The position numbers were made by a program, and so were the translations under genes. Below the pieces are notes generated by a model, which saw nothing but the letters and a program-made list of their open reading frames with translations, made no database searches and was not told where the DNA came from. From CAIWHR01 sp963724975 (GTDB taxonomy: Bacteria > Pseudomonadota > Gammaproteobacteria > Burkholderiales > Casimicrobiaceae), in contig CAVRXB010000005.1 of NCBI GenBank assembly GCA_963724975.1, positions 248,001 to 312,000 on the forward strand: a DNA stretch of 64,000 nt, in the 5' to 3' direction. Below, piece by piece: positions 41,200 through 50,677 of this stretch; position 1 is the first letter of the stretch; the number at the start of each line of letters is the position of its first letter.

Positions 41200-43431
41200 C
41201 TATTTCTTCGGCGCGTCCTTGGCTGCGTCCGGTCCCGGCGATGCGGCTGGAATCGGCACCGGCGGCGCGACCGCGGCGGCGTCACCCGGCGCAGTCATGA
41301 CGACGGGAGCCGGTGTGGGCGGAGATGTCTTGTTCATCGTCCACACGCCGATCAAAGGAACGATCATCAGCGCAACGATATTGATGATCTTGATCAGCGG
41401 ATTCACTGCGGGGCCGGCCGTATCCTTGTACGGGTCGCCCACGGTGTCGCCCGTCACCGCCGCCTTGTGCGCGTCGGAGCCCTTGCCGCCATGGTGTCCG
41501 TCCTCGATGTATTTCTTCGCGTTGTCCCATGCGCCGCCGCCGGTCGTCATCGAGATGGCGACGAAAAGACCGGTGATGATCGTGCCCATCAGCACACCGC
41601 CGAGCGTTTGCGCCCCCGCAGCGACGCCGCCGAAATACGCGAAGCCAACACCGACGACGATCGGGACCAGCACCGGCAGGAGCGACGGGACGATCATTTC
41701 CTTGATCGCGGCCTTGGTGAGCATGTCGACGGCAACACCGTATTCCGGTTTCGCCGTGCCTTCCATGATGCCCTTGATCTCCTTGAATTGCCGGCGCACT
41801 TCGACGACCACGGCACCGGCAGCGCGGCCGACCGCTTCCATCGCCATCGCGCCGAACAGATAGGGGATGAGGCCGCCGATGAAGAGGCCGATGATGACGT
41901 AGTGATTGGACAAGTCGAAGCTCGCCGATTTGCCCGCGGATTCGAGTGCGTGCGTGTAGTCGGCGAACAGCACCAGCGCCGCGAGACCGGCGGATCCGAT
42001 CGCGTAGCCTTTCGTCACTGCCTTGGTCGTGTTGCCGACCGCGTCGAGCGGATCGGTGATCGCCCGAACCGAGTCCGGCAGCTTCGCCATTTCCGCAATG
42101 CCGCCGGCGTTATCGGTGATGGGTCCGTATGCGTCGAGCGCGACGATGATGCCCGCCATCGACAACATCGCAGTGGCGGCGATCGCGATGCCGTACAGGC
42201 CGGCGAGCGCATAGGAGACCAGGATGGCGATGCAGACGGAGAGCACCGGCAACGACGTCGCCTTCATCGACACGCCGATGCCGGCGATGATGTTGGTCGC
42301 GTGGCCGGTCGTCGACGCCTGCGCGACGTGCCGTACGGGCGAGTATTCGGTGGCCGTGTAGTACTCGGTGATCACGACCATCGCCGCGGTCAGCGCGAGG
42401 CCCACGAGCCCGGCGCCCCACAGCCGCATCGTCGTGAGCCGCGGGTCGACGCTCGCCATGTCGTTCATCATCAGTCGCGTGATGATCCAAAAGCCGATCG
42501 CCGAAAGGACGGCGGCGACGATCAACCCGCGGTAGAGCGCGTTCATGATCTTGCCGCCTTCGCGCGCCTTGACGAAATAGCAGCCGACAATCGACGCCAG
42601 GATCGAGAAGCCGCCCAACACGAGCGGATAGGTCACGGCAGTCTGCGCTTGCAGCGGGAACAGGAGCGCCCCCAGCAGCATGGTCGCAACGATCGTGACC
42701 GCGTAGGTTTCGAAGAGGTCGGCCGCCATGCCGGCGCAGTCGCCGACGTTGTCGCCCACGTTGTCCGCGATCACCGCAGGGTTGCGCGGGTCGTCTTCCG
42801 GAATGCCTGCTTCCACCTTGCCCACGAGGTCGGCACCAACATCGGCGCCCTTGGTGAAGATGCCGCCGCCAAGGCGCGCGAAGATCGAGATCAGCGAGCC
42901 GCCGAACGCGAGGCCGACGAGCGGCTCGATCGTGTGATGCAGACCGGTTCCCAACGGATCCGGGCCCCAGGCGGTCGCGCCTCTCAGAAAGGCGTAGAAG
43001 CCGGCGACGCCGAGCATGCCGAGGCCGACGACGAGCATCCCGGTGATGGCGCCGCCGCGAAACGCGACCGCGAGCGCATTGTTAAGGCCGGTGCGCGCGG
43101 CTTCGGCCGTGCGCACGTTCGAGCGCACCGACACGTTCATTCCGATGTATCCCGTCAGTCCGGACAGCACCGCGCCGACGAAGAAGCCGCCCGCCGTCGC
43201 ACCGCCCAGCGCCCACCAGATGAGCACGAACAGGATGACGCCGACGATCCCGATCGTCATGTACTGGCGGTTGAGGTACGCCTTGGCGCCAGCCTGGATG
43301 GCGGCGGCAATTTCGCGCATGCGATCGTTGCCGGCGGGCTTTTTCATAACCCAGCCGATCGAGACGAAACCGTAGACGATCGCAGCGGCCGCGCAGACGA
43401 GCGCGAAAATGAGGCCGTTGTCGTTGGACAT
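41200..43431 (-). CDS. hppA: K+-independent proton-translocating pyrophosphatase
   Basis: The ORF gives 743 aa with about 16 transmembrane helices. Substrate-binding loops are GGGIFTKGADVGADLVGKVE, ADNVGDNVGDCAGMAADLFE and DAYGPITDNAGGIAEM, and the final DTVGDPYKDTAGPA. GNTTKAVTKG has Lys at the position that is Ala in K+-dependent enzymes and Thr three residues later, the signature of the K+-independent class. It couples PPi hydrolysis to H+ export. The C-terminal tail of about 40 residues rich in Ala and Pro is an extension beyond the last helix. It is terminated by a strong hairpin. Confidence 0.95.
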   Translation of the reverse strand: MSNDNGLIFALVCAAAAIVYGFVSIGWVMKKPAGNDRMREIAAAIQAGAKAYLNRQYMTIGIVGVILFVLIWWALGGATAGGFFVGAVLSGLTGYIGMNVSVRSNVRTAEAARTGLNNALAVAFRGGAITGMLVVGLGMLGVAGFYAFLRGATAWGPDPLGTGLHHTIEPLVGLAFGGSLISIFARLGGGIFTKGADVGADLVGKVEAGIPEDDPRNPAVIADNVGDNVGDCAGMAADLFETYAVTIVATMLLGALLFPLQAQTAVTYPLVLGGFSILASIVGCYFVKAREGGKIMNALYRGLIVAAVLSAIGFWIITRLMMNDMASVDPRLTTMRLWGAGLVGLALTAAMVVITEYYTATEYSPVRHVAQASTTGHATNIIAGIGVSMKATSLPVLSVCIAILVSYALAGLYGIAIAATAMLSMAGIIVALDAYGPITDNAGGIAEMAKLPDSVRAITDPLDAVGNTTKAVTKGYAIGSAGLAALVLFADYTHALESAGKSASFDLSNHYVIIGLFIGGLIPYLFGAMAMEAVGRAAGAVVVEVRRQFKEIKGIMEGTAKPEYGVAVDMLTKAAIKEMIVPSLLPVLVPIVVGVGFAYFGGVAAGAQTLGGVLMGTIITGLFVAISMTTGGGAWDNAKKYIEDGHHGGKGSDAHKAAVTGDTVGDPYKDTAGPAVNPLIKIINIVALMIVPLIGVWTMNKTSPPTPAPVVMTAPGDAAAVAPPVPIPAASPGPDAAKDAPKK

Positions 43432-43586
43432 GGTGGTGATCTCCCATTGAGTGGCACGAAGTCGCGGAAGCGCCTCGGCATTGGCCTGTACCGGCCCTCA
43501 TGCCGGGACGTGCGCAGAGTCCCTTCCCGCACGTCCGTGCCATTCCCGCGTCGATGCTGCCCCGGGAAGCCCCGGCGCAAAGCACG

Positions 43587-44186
43587 CTATTGTGCCAGTT
43601 TGCGGGCCAGAAAGTCGAGCCGGTCCTGTCCCCAGAACGGCTCGCCGTCGACGATATACCACGGCGTGCCGAAGACCTGACGGTCGATGGCCTCTTGCGT
43701 CGCCGCGTCGTAACGCGCGGCGATCTCGGGCGCTTGGGCACGGGTGGCGATAGCGGCAGCCGGCAAACCCACGTCCGTCGCGCATGCGGCGAGCGTGCCC
43801 GCGTCAGCGATGTCGCGTTCTTCGGCCCATCGCGCGCGCATCACCGCTCCGGCGAAATCGATCGCGCCACGCGTGTCATGCTCCTGCGCGGCCAGCGTCC
43901 AGAGGGATGAAAGCTCCGGTCCGGATCCCGCGAATTTCGGCTGCGCGTTGAAGGGCATCCCCAGCAACGCCTTCCACCGCGCAAGCTCCGCCAGCCGATA
44001 CGCTTGCCGTTGCGGCGCTCGCTGTTTCAGCGGCAACCCGCCGGAAACCGGGAAGATGCGGCCGAGGTCGACCGGCTTCATCTCGATCGTCGCGCCATGT
44101 TTCGCGCAAAGCGCCACTAAACGCTCGTGACCAAAATAGGTCCACGGCGAAACCGCGGTCATGTAGTAGGTGACGATCTTGCCCAT
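43587..44186 (-). CDS. 2-hydroxychromene-2-carboxylate isomerase / DsbA-like thioredoxin-fold protein
   Basis: The ATG at 44184-44186 (MGKIVTYYMTAVSPWTYFGH) gives 199 aa; a start five codons earlier is possible. The HCCA isomerase/kappa-GST pattern is seen: SPWTYFGHERL, then KPVDLGRIFPVSGG, and the C-terminal cis-Pro region FGTPWYIVDGEPFWGQDRLDFL. It lacks the CxxC of true oxidoreductases. It probably uses glutathione; the substrate is unknown. It lies directly downstream of the PPi-PFK gene on the same strand. Confidence 0.82.
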   Translation of the reverse strand: MGKIVTYYMTAVSPWTYFGHERLVALCAKHGATIEMKPVDLGRIFPVSGGLPLKQRAPQRQAYRLAELARWKALLGMPFNAQPKFAGSGPELSSLWTLAAQEHDTRGAIDFAGAVMRARWAEERDIADAGTLAACATDVGLPAAAIATRAQAPEIAARYDAATQEAIDRQVFGTPWYIVDGEPFWGQDRLDFLARKLAQ

Positions 44187-44222
44187 TGCACGCCTGGCCA
44201 TTCCGCTGGAAGCCGTTACGGC

Positions 44223-45485
44223 CTAGATCGTAAATTCCGTTTTCAGCTTCTTGGCAACGGCGACATTCCTGAGGCGCACGTAGCGCGGCAGGCCGTTCTT
44301 GAACGGCGGCGGCGATTCGCCGCGGATCAGGGGCGCCAGATACCGGCGCGCGCGGTCGGTGATGCCGAATCCGTCTTTGGTGATGAACGCGGGCGGCAGC
44401 ATCTTCTCGACGTTGGCGACTTTCTCGAGCGGCGCCTCGGTGATCTTCCATCGGTATGGCCGGTCGGAAATACGGGTTATCGCCGGCATCACCGCATTCT
44501 TCCCTGCCAGCGCCATCTCGACCGCTGCCTTGCCCACCGCGTAGCTCTGATCGAGGTCGGTTTTCGATGCGAGGTGGCGCGCTGCGCGTTGCAGATAATC
44601 GGCGACCGCCCAGTGGTATTTGTATTTGAGATTGTCCTTGACGATCGATGCGATGAGCGGGCCCACGCCGCCCAGCTGGGCGTGACCGAACGCGTCCTTC
44701 GTACCCGCCTCTGCCATCAGGCCCCCGCCCGCATCCTTCAAGCCTTCGGAAACGCCGACGCAGCAGTAACCGAAGCGCTTCACGTTAGCGTCGACGGCGG
44801 CGAGAAATTTTTCCTGTTCGAAGGCGATCTCCGGAAACAACAACACCAGCGGAATCGGCGTGTCGCGATCGTCCGCCATTCCGACGGCGGCCGTTATCCA
44901 GCCGGCATTGCGCCCCATTACCTCGAGCACGAACACGCGCGTCGACGTCTTCGCCATCGACGCGACGTCGAACGCGGCCTCGCGCATCGATGTCGCCACG
45001 TACTTCGCCACCGAACCGAAGCCCGGGCAGTTATCGGTGATCGGCAGGTCATTGTCGACCGTCTTCGGCACGTGCACGGCGATCAATGGATAGCCAAGCG
45101 TCGAGGCGATCTGCGATACCTTGAGGCAGGTGTCCGCGGAATCGTTGCCTCCGTTGTAGAAAAAATAGCCGATGTCATGCGCGCGGAACACTTCGATCAG
45201 GCGCTCGTATTGCGCGCGGCTCTGGTCCAGTCCCTTGAGCTTGTAGCGGCATGAGCCGAACGCACCGCCGGGCGTGTAACCGAGGGCGGCGATCGCGCGC
45301 GCGGATTCGCGGTTGGTGTCGATCAAGTCCTCGGTAAGCGCACCGATGATGCCATTGCGGCCGGCGTAGACGTTGGCAATCCGGGCGCGGTGCTTGCGCG
45401 CAGTCTCGATGATGGCTGCAGCAGAGGCGTTGATGACGGCAGTGACGCCGCCGGATTGCGCGTAGAAGGCGTTGCGCTTATTCAT
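44223..45485 (-). CDS. PPi-dependent 6-phosphofructokinase
   Basis: The ORF gives 420 aa. The PFK fold: NAFYAQSGGVTAVINASAAA, YNGGNDSADTCLK, PKTVDNDLPITDNCPGFGSV (the Lys of PKTVDND and the Asp of GGND mark PPi rather than ATP specificity), and VLEVMGRNAGWITAAVGMA. It interconverts fructose-6-phosphate and fructose-1,6-bisphosphate reversibly using PPi. The gene lies between a GT2-TPR gene and an isomerase, and 0.8 kb from hppA. Confidence 0.92.
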   Translation of the reverse strand: MNKRNAFYAQSGGVTAVINASAAAIIETARKHRARIANVYAGRNGIIGALTEDLIDTNRESARAIAALGYTPGGAFGSCRYKLKGLDQSRAQYERLIEVFRAHDIGYFFYNGGNDSADTCLKVSQIASTLGYPLIAVHVPKTVDNDLPITDNCPGFGSVAKYVATSMREAAFDVASMAKTSTRVFVLEVMGRNAGWITAAVGMADDRDTPIPLVLLFPEIAFEQEKFLAAVDANVKRFGYCCVGVSEGLKDAGGGLMAEAGTKDAFGHAQLGGVGPLIASIVKDNLKYKYHWAVADYLQRAARHLASKTDLDQSYAVGKAAVEMALAGKNAVMPAITRISDRPYRWKITEAPLEKVANVEKMLPPAFITKDGFGITDRARRYLAPLIRGESPPPFKNGLPRYVRLRNVAVAKKLKTEFTI

Positions 45486-45518
45486 CGTATAGAACTCGAG
45501 CCGGCGAAGGGTGAAAGG

Positions 45519-46585
45519 TCACGCGACCGCGGCTCCGAGCTCGTCGGCTAGCTTGCGCGCCGGCGCGAATTCGGGCGCGAGCGCCAGTGCACGTGCGCAG
45601 CAACGGCGCGCATGCTCGAGGTCGCCCTGCGCGCGGCAAAGCAAGGCGAGATTGTAGACGAAGCTCGGATCGGAAGGGCGGACCGCCACCGCGAGCTCCT
45701 GTGCCGCGCGCGCTTCTCCGATCTCCCCGGCCGCACGCTTCAGCATTGCCAGCATGTTGAGCACCCACGGATCGTTCGGGCTCTCCACGAGAACCTCGCG
45801 GCACCGCTCGACAGCCGCGCCGCCCTCGCCGCGTTTGGCCAATGTGCCGATTTCCTGCAGCGCCGACCGGACGCGATCGACCAGGGCGTCATGACGAGAT
45901 TCCCACTTCGCGTAGATGAGGTCGCGGAAGCGCGCGAACCGCGCGTCGTCCTGGTTGGTCCCGCCACCCGCGCCCGACGTCCCGGCGTCGGCATTCCAGC
46001 GGAAGGTGACGCGCGGTTCGAAATGGAAATGCGTGTGCTGGGCAATCTGCAGGAAGAAGTCCCAGTCCTGCATGATCTCGAACTGCGGGTCGAACCGACA
46101 GCCCCGTTCAACAAGCGACCGCGAGAACAGCGACGTCGACAAGTGGATAAAGTTGCGCTCAAAGAGCTGGCTCTGCGCGTACGGCTGACCCCAGATCGTC
46201 GTGCTTCCGTCGCGGAAGCGCGCCTCCGCGAGCGAGTAGACCGCCAGCGCATCGAGGCGTTGCGTGTCATGTCCACGAGCCCCGACACGTGATCCGATGC
46301 GATCGTGTCGTCGTCGTCGAGAAACGTCATCCACGCTCCGGCCGCTGCATCGAGGCCGGCGTTCGCGGCAAGCGGCCGCGACAGCGGCACCGCGCTTGCC
46401 ACGAAACGCACCGAATGGCGGCCGACATGCTGCGGAACGGGCGGATGCGTCGAACCGCTGGCGGCGACAACCACGGCCTCGACATTCGGGAAGTCCTGCG
46501 AGCCGACCGCGGCAAGCGCGATCGCCAAAGTCGGGCGCGCCGTGCTGCGCACGATGATGCTGACGAGCGGGTTCGCGCGCGACAC
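45519..46585 (-). CDS. GT2 glycosyltransferase with C-terminal TPR region, frameshifted
   Basis: Start ATG 46583-46585. The N-terminal frame has PLVSIIVRSTARPTLAIALA, VGSQDFPNVEAVVV and the DxD-like WMTFLDDDDTIASDH. The C-terminal frame (45519-46334) continues with FIHLSTSLFSRSLVERGC, FEIMQDWDFFLQIAQ, then TPR-like helices (PSFVYNLALLCRAQGDLEHA). An indel at about 46265 joins them into about 350 aa. It is probably a sugar transferase for a surface glycan, with unknown acceptor. Confidence 0.78.
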
Positions 46586-46654
46586 GTCGACGGCTCAGCT
46601 GTGAGGGAAGCGGTTAGGTGAACCCGCGGCGAGCCGAGGGAGGGCGGCGGCGCG

Positions 46655-47311
46655 TCATCCGGACAGCACCGCGAAGATGGAGTCGCGGATCGCCTCGACG
46701 CTTCCCAGGCCGTCGACGCGCCGATACTTTGGCGCGCGCGGATCGCCACTCGCTTCCCATCGTTGGTAATAGGCGACCAGCGGCTTCGTCTGCGCGTGGT
46801 AGATCCCGAGGCGCTTACGCACGGTTTCCTCGCCATCGTCGGCGCGCTGGATCAGCTCCTCACCGGTGACGTCGTCCTTACCGGCGACCTTCGGTGGATT
46901 GAATTTGACGTGATACGTCCGCCCCGATGCCGGATGCATGCGGCGCCCGCTCATCCGCTCGATGATCGCCGCGTCGGGAACGTCGATTTCAAGCACGTAG
47001 TCGATCGGTACATCGGCGTCCTTCATCGCGTCTGCCTGCGGAATCGTCCGCGGAAAGCCGTCAAAGAGGTAGCCATTCGCGCAATCCGGCGCCTTCAATC
47101 GCTCCTTGACGATTCCAATAACGACCTCGTCGGACACGAGCGCGCCGGTGCCCATCGTTTTTCTGGCAATGAGACCGAGAGGGGTGCCGGCCTTCGCAGC
47201 CGCCCGCAGCATATCGCCGGTCGATATCTGCGGAATGCCATACGCGTCCTTGATGAAATTCGCCTGCGTACCTTTGCCGGCGCCGGGCGGGCCAAGAAGG
47301 ATGAGACGCAT
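46655..47311 (-). CDS. adk: Adenylate kinase
   Basis: The ORF gives 218 aa, the long type with an inserted LID. P-loop LLGPPGAGKGTQ (residues 5-16), NMP-binding ISTGDMLRAA, LFDGFPRTIPQADAM, and the LID with RRMHPASGRTYHVKFNPPKV, which lacks zinc-binding Cys residues. It catalyses ATP + AMP = 2 ADP. It lies in the same-strand cluster downstream of kdsB. Confidence 0.97.
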   Translation of the reverse strand: MRLILLGPPGAGKGTQANFIKDAYGIPQISTGDMLRAAAKAGTPLGLIARKTMGTGALVSDEVVIGIVKERLKAPDCANGYLFDGFPRTIPQADAMKDADVPIDYVLEIDVPDAAIIERMSGRRMHPASGRTYHVKFNPPKVAGKDDVTGEELIQRADDGEETVRKRLGIYHAQTKPLVAYYQRWEASGDPRAPKYRRVDGLGSVEAIRDSIFAVLSG

Positions 47312-47428
47312 GGAATGACTCGGAGTTCGCGGAGAGGCTACGGCCGGAAGCGCGACAGTCGAACGTGGGCGATTGTGGAGGGTTGGCGCGCAGGGGTCAA
47401 TCGCCGCGTTGCGCGAGGCGCTTGCAGC

Positions 47429-48196
47429 TCACGCCTCGCCCCGCGCATAGATCGCCCGCACCTGCGCAAGGTCGTCCTCGGTGTCGACGCCGGGCGCGGG
47501 CGTTCCTTCGGCGATCTCGACAACGATCCGGTAGCCGTGCCACAGCGCGCGCAGCTGCTCGAGCGCCTCGAAGCGCTCGATCGGTGCCGGCGGCAGCGAA
47601 GGAAAGAGTCGCAGGAAATCCACTCGATAGGCATAGAGCCCGTAATGGCGGTAGAGCGGCAGGCCGAGTGGAATCGCCGCACGAGCCGACGCAAATGCGT
47701 CGCGCGCCCACGGAATCGTCGCTCGGCTGAAGTAGAGCGCGTTGCGGTTGGCATCGAGCACCACCTTGACGACATTGGAGTTGAACGCCTCTGCGGCTTC
47801 GCTGATCGGATGGCATGCGGTGGCAATCGCCGCATCCGGATGTGCGGCGAGCAGATCGGCAACAGCGCGAATCAGCGAAGGCGCAAGCAGCGGCTCGTCG
47901 CCCTGGACGTTGACGACGATCGTATCGCCAGGAAGATCGAGGAGCCGCGCCGCCTCGGCAAGACGATCGGTACCCGTCGGATGGTCGGGCCGCGTGAGGC
48001 ATGCGTTGATACCGTGCGCCTTCGCGGCATCGCTGATCCGCGGGTCGTCGGTCGCGACAACGACTTTCGCGGCGCCGGCGCGCTGCGCACGCTCGGCGAC
48101 CCGCACAATCATCGGCTTGCCGTCGATGTCCGCAAGCGGCTTGCCCGGAAGACGCGTCGAGTCGTAGCGCGCCGGAATAAGGACGGTAAAGGCCAT
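47429..48196 (-). CDS. kdsB: 3-deoxy-manno-octulosonate cytidylyltransferase
   Basis: The ORF gives 255 aa. The CMP-Kdo synthetase motifs are clear: LIPARYDSTRLPGKPLADI (nucleotide loop), HPTGTDRLAEAA, VVNVQGDEPLLAPSLI, and IPWARDAFA. It activates Kdo as CMP-Kdo for the lipid A inner core. It lies 49 bp downstream of the trm112-like gene and upstream of adk. Confidence 0.96.
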   Translation of the reverse strand: MAFTVLIPARYDSTRLPGKPLADIDGKPMIVRVAERAQRAGAAKVVVATDDPRISDAAKAHGINACLTRPDHPTGTDRLAEAARLLDLPGDTIVVNVQGDEPLLAPSLIRAVADLLAAHPDAAIATACHPISEAAEAFNSNVVKVVLDANRNALYFSRATIPWARDAFASARAAIPLGLPLYRHYGLYAYRVDFLRLFPSLPPAPIERFEALEQLRALWHGYRIVVEIAEGTPAPGVDTEDDLAQVRAIYARGEA

Positions 48197-48245
48197 TGGA
48201 CAACCGGATCAGGGCAATTGATCGGCATCCCCGATGTTGCGCCGA

Positions 48246-48431
48246 TCAGCCAGCTTCGAATTCTTCGGGCGTAAGCCGCCGTGCCTCTTCCTCGAGCATC
48301 ACTGGAATGCCGTCGCGCACCGGATAGGCAAGGCGCGCCGAACGCGACACCAGCTCCTGCTTCTGCCGATCGTAGGTGAGCGGTCCCTTGGTTACCGGAC
48401 ATACCAGGATTTCAAGCAGTTTCGCGTCCAC
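48246..48431 (-). CDS. Trm112-family zinc-ribbon-like protein (YcaR type)
   Basis: A GTG at 48429-48431 gives 61 aa (VDAKLLEILVCPVTKGPLTY, then ARLAYPVRDGIPVMLEEEAR). It is the short Trm112/YcaR protein normally found between lpxK and kdsB; only one of the usual zinc Cys pairs is kept (CP...). It overlaps the lpxK stop by 20 bp. The role of the bacterial form is uncertain, possibly activating methyltransferases. Confidence 0.88.
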   Translation of the reverse strand: MDAKLLEILVCPVTKGPLTYDRQKQELVSRSARLAYPVRDGIPVMLEEEARRLTPEEFEAG

Positions 48432-49437
48432 GGAGTGCCTCCTCGATAAGTGCCACCAGCGCGGGATCGATGTGCGCGTGCACGGGTAGATACCAGCAGC
48501 GCTCATCGGCGAACGCACTGCATTTTACCGCATCTTTCTCGGTCATCAGGATCGCGCGCGCCGCAGGAAGCGCAAGATCGCCCGCCAAAAACTGGTGATG
48601 ATCAGGAAACGCGTGCCCGGTCGCCGCAATGCGGAGCGAGCGCAGCTGCGCAAAGAAGCGCTCCGGATTTCCGATGCCGGCGACGGCATGCACGCCCGCG
48701 CCCGCGAACGCCGTTGCAGGTTGCGTTTGCGCCGGATCGCAGACGCGGTGGAACGTGTCGCCGACAAGCGTCATCGGCCACGCGTTCTGCCCACTCCACG
48801 ATGGGCTCGCGCCTCCTGTCACGAGCGCGACGATCGCATCGACTTCGTCGAGACGCTCCGCCGGCTCTCGCAACGGACCCGCCGGCAACTGCCAGCCGTT
48901 GCCGAGTCCGCGCACGGCATCGACCACGGCGATCTCGAAATCGCGCGCGAGGCGGTAATGCTGCAATCCATCGTCGGCGACGATCACGTTGCATTGCGGC
49001 CGCGCGGCCAAAAGCGCGCGCGCTGCGGCGACACGGTCAGCCGCGACGACGACGGGGATCCCCGTGCGCGCGAGCAGCAACGGCTCGTCGCCAACTTCGC
49101 CCGGCTCGGCGCCCGCGGCGACGACAATCGGCGTCGAAGAACGCGTATTGGCGCGACCGTGTCCACGGCTCACGATGCCCGGATACCATCCCCGCTCGGC
49201 CAACGCGCGCGTCAGTGCTGCCGTGAGCGGCGTCTTGCCACTGCCCCCTACCGTGATGTTGCCGACAACGACCACAGGTACCGGCATCCGGTCGGTGCGC
49301 AGCACGCCCAAGCGGAAAAGCGTTCGGCGCGCGGAAACGAGCGCGCCGAACACCACGGCCAGCGGCACGAGCGGCGCCGTCAGCAGTTTCAGGCGCGGCG
49401 CGTACCAGGCGCTGACGAGGCGGGAGGAGAGTGACAT
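48412..49437 (-). CDS. lpxK: Tetraacyldisaccharide 4'-kinase
   Basis: The ORF gives 341 aa. N-terminal helix (membrane association) and P-loop VGNITVGGSGKTPLTAAL (about residues 58-75), then VGDEPLLLA, VIVADDGLQHYRL, LPAGPLREP and AILMTEKDAVKC. LpxK phosphorylates the 4' position of the lipid A disaccharide at the inner membrane. It lies in the exbB-exbD-lpxK-trm112-kdsB order. Confidence 0.96.
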   Translation of the reverse strand: MSLSSRLVSAWYAPRLKLLTAPLVPLAVVFGALVSARRTLFRLGVLRTDRMPVPVVVVGNITVGGSGKTPLTAALTRALAERGWYPGIVSRGHGRANTRSSTPIVVAAGAEPGEVGDEPLLLARTGIPVVVAADRVAAARALLAARPQCNVIVADDGLQHYRLARDFEIAVVDAVRGLGNGWQLPAGPLREPAERLDEVDAIVALVTGGASPSWSGQNAWPMTLVGDTFHRVCDPAQTQPATAFAGAGVHAVAGIGNPERFFAQLRSLRIAATGHAFPDHHQFLAGDLALPAARAILMTEKDAVKCSAFADERCWYLPVHAHIDPALVALIEEALRGRETA

Positions 49438-49499
49438 CGGACGGTTGACGAGACTTCGCCGGCACGGCCCGTCGCGGGCGCGTGAACCTCGGTCCGACG

Positions 49500-49919
49500 C
49501 TATTTGACCGGCGACTGCGTCGCGAACGTGATGTGAACCATACCCGCGACGCGCGCAGCCTCCATGACGTGGATCACGGACTGGTGCGTCGCGTTGGCGT
49601 CGGCGTTGATCACGACGACCGGGTCTTTCGCGTCGCCGCCCGCGCGGCGAAGCATGTCGGCGAGCGCCGGCACGCTGGAAAATGAAAACGGCGTCTTGTC
49701 GATGACATAGCGGCCCTGCGCGTCGATACCGACGTTGATCTCCTTCGGCCGCTGCTTCAGCTTCTCGGCGTCGGCTTCGGGCAGCGTGATCTGCAGCTCG
49801 GCGACACGCTGATAGGTCGTCGTCACCATCAAAAAGATGAGGATGACGAGCAGCACGTCGATCAGCGGAATGAAGTTGATTTCCGGATCGTCGCGGCCCC
49901 GAACGCTGCGCAGGTTCAT
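49500..49919 (-). CDS. exbD: ExbD/TolR biopolymer transport protein
   Basis: The ATG at 49917-49919 gives 139 aa. The short cytoplasmic start (EINFIPLIDVLLVILIFLMV) contains the functional Asp in one transmembrane helix, and a periplasmic domain follows (VVVINADANATHQSVIHVME). It pairs with the MotA/TolQ/ExbB protein encoded immediately upstream to energise outer-membrane processes. No tonB is in the window, so ExbD versus TolR cannot be settled. Confidence 0.9.
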   Translation of the reverse strand: MNLRSVRGRDDPEINFIPLIDVLLVILIFLMVTTTYQRVAELQITLPEADAEKLKQRPKEINVGIDAQGRYVIDKTPFSFSSVPALADMLRRAGGDAKDPVVVINADANATHQSVIHVMEAARVAGMVHITFATQSPVK

Positions 49920-49941
49920 CGCCGTGATCCCGTGCCGGCCT

Positions 49942-50547
49942 TCACTTACGCTCGCCGTGCGCGAAATCGACGAGCTTGATCGCCTGCTGCTCCATCTCGA
50001 CGTGCAGGCCGTCGATCGTGGCACGGAAATGCCGGTAGAAGATCATGCTCGGGATCGCGACGATGAGGCCGAGCGCGGTGTTGTAGAGAGCCACCGAGAT
50101 GCCATGCGCAAGCTGCAGCGGATTTGACCCGGTCGCGGTTTGCGATCCGAAAATCTCGATCATGCCGATCACGGTGCCGAAAAGGCCGAGCAAAGGCGCC
50201 ATCGCCGCGATCGTGCCGAGCGTAGTCAGGAATCGCTCGAGATCATGGGTAACCACACGCCCGGCCTCCTCGATCGCTTCCCGCATCACGGGACGCGGGC
50301 TCTTGATGTTCGCGAGGCCAGCGGCGAGGATGCGGCCGAGCGGACCTTGCTGCGCGGTCTTCGTGAGAAGCTCGGGCGTGACCCCGGCATGACGGTACTC
50401 CGCGAGCACACGATCGACGAGGCCCGGCGGAGCGACGACGCTGCTGCGTAACGTCCACAGGCGCTCGAAGATCAGCGCCAGCGCGACGACCGAGGCGAAG
50501 ATGATCGGCCAGATCGGCCATCCTGCCGCTTGAATAATTGACCACAC
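49942..50547 (-). CDS. exbB: MotA/TolQ/ExbB proton-channel family protein
   Basis: The ORF gives 201 aa from a GTG at 50545-50547. Three transmembrane helices (about 10-30, 110-135 and 150-175), with the family signature APLLGLFGTVIGMIEIF and HGISVALYNTALGLIVAIPS. It forms the pentameric proton channel with ExbD. It overlaps no neighbour and leads the exbBD-lpxK cluster. Confidence 0.92.
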   Translation of the reverse strand: MWSIIQAAGWPIWPIIFASVVALALIFERLWTLRSSVVAPPGLVDRVLAEYRHAGVTPELLTKTAQQGPLGRILAAGLANIKSPRPVMREAIEEAGRVVTHDLERFLTTLGTIAAMAPLLGLFGTVIGMIEIFGSQTATGSNPLQLAHGISVALYNTALGLIVAIPSMIFYRHFRATIDGLHVEMEQQAIKLVDFAHGERK

Positions 50548-50677
50548 GATGCGTTCGCCCTATGACAAGAAAACTGCCCGCAATGTAGCGTGGCCCCGCC
50601 CAATCCGCAAGGGAACCGTTGGCACCCGGGTGCGCTCCGCTACCACCAACGCGCTGAAACCGCACACGACGATGGTT

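Noticed and set aside
41467..43680. Very long plus-strand ORFs antisense to hppA (737 aa) and kdsB/adk (503 aa)
   Set aside because: They are rich in Arg, Asp and His and have no family resemblance. They are shadows caused by high-GC codon bias of the true genes on the other strand.
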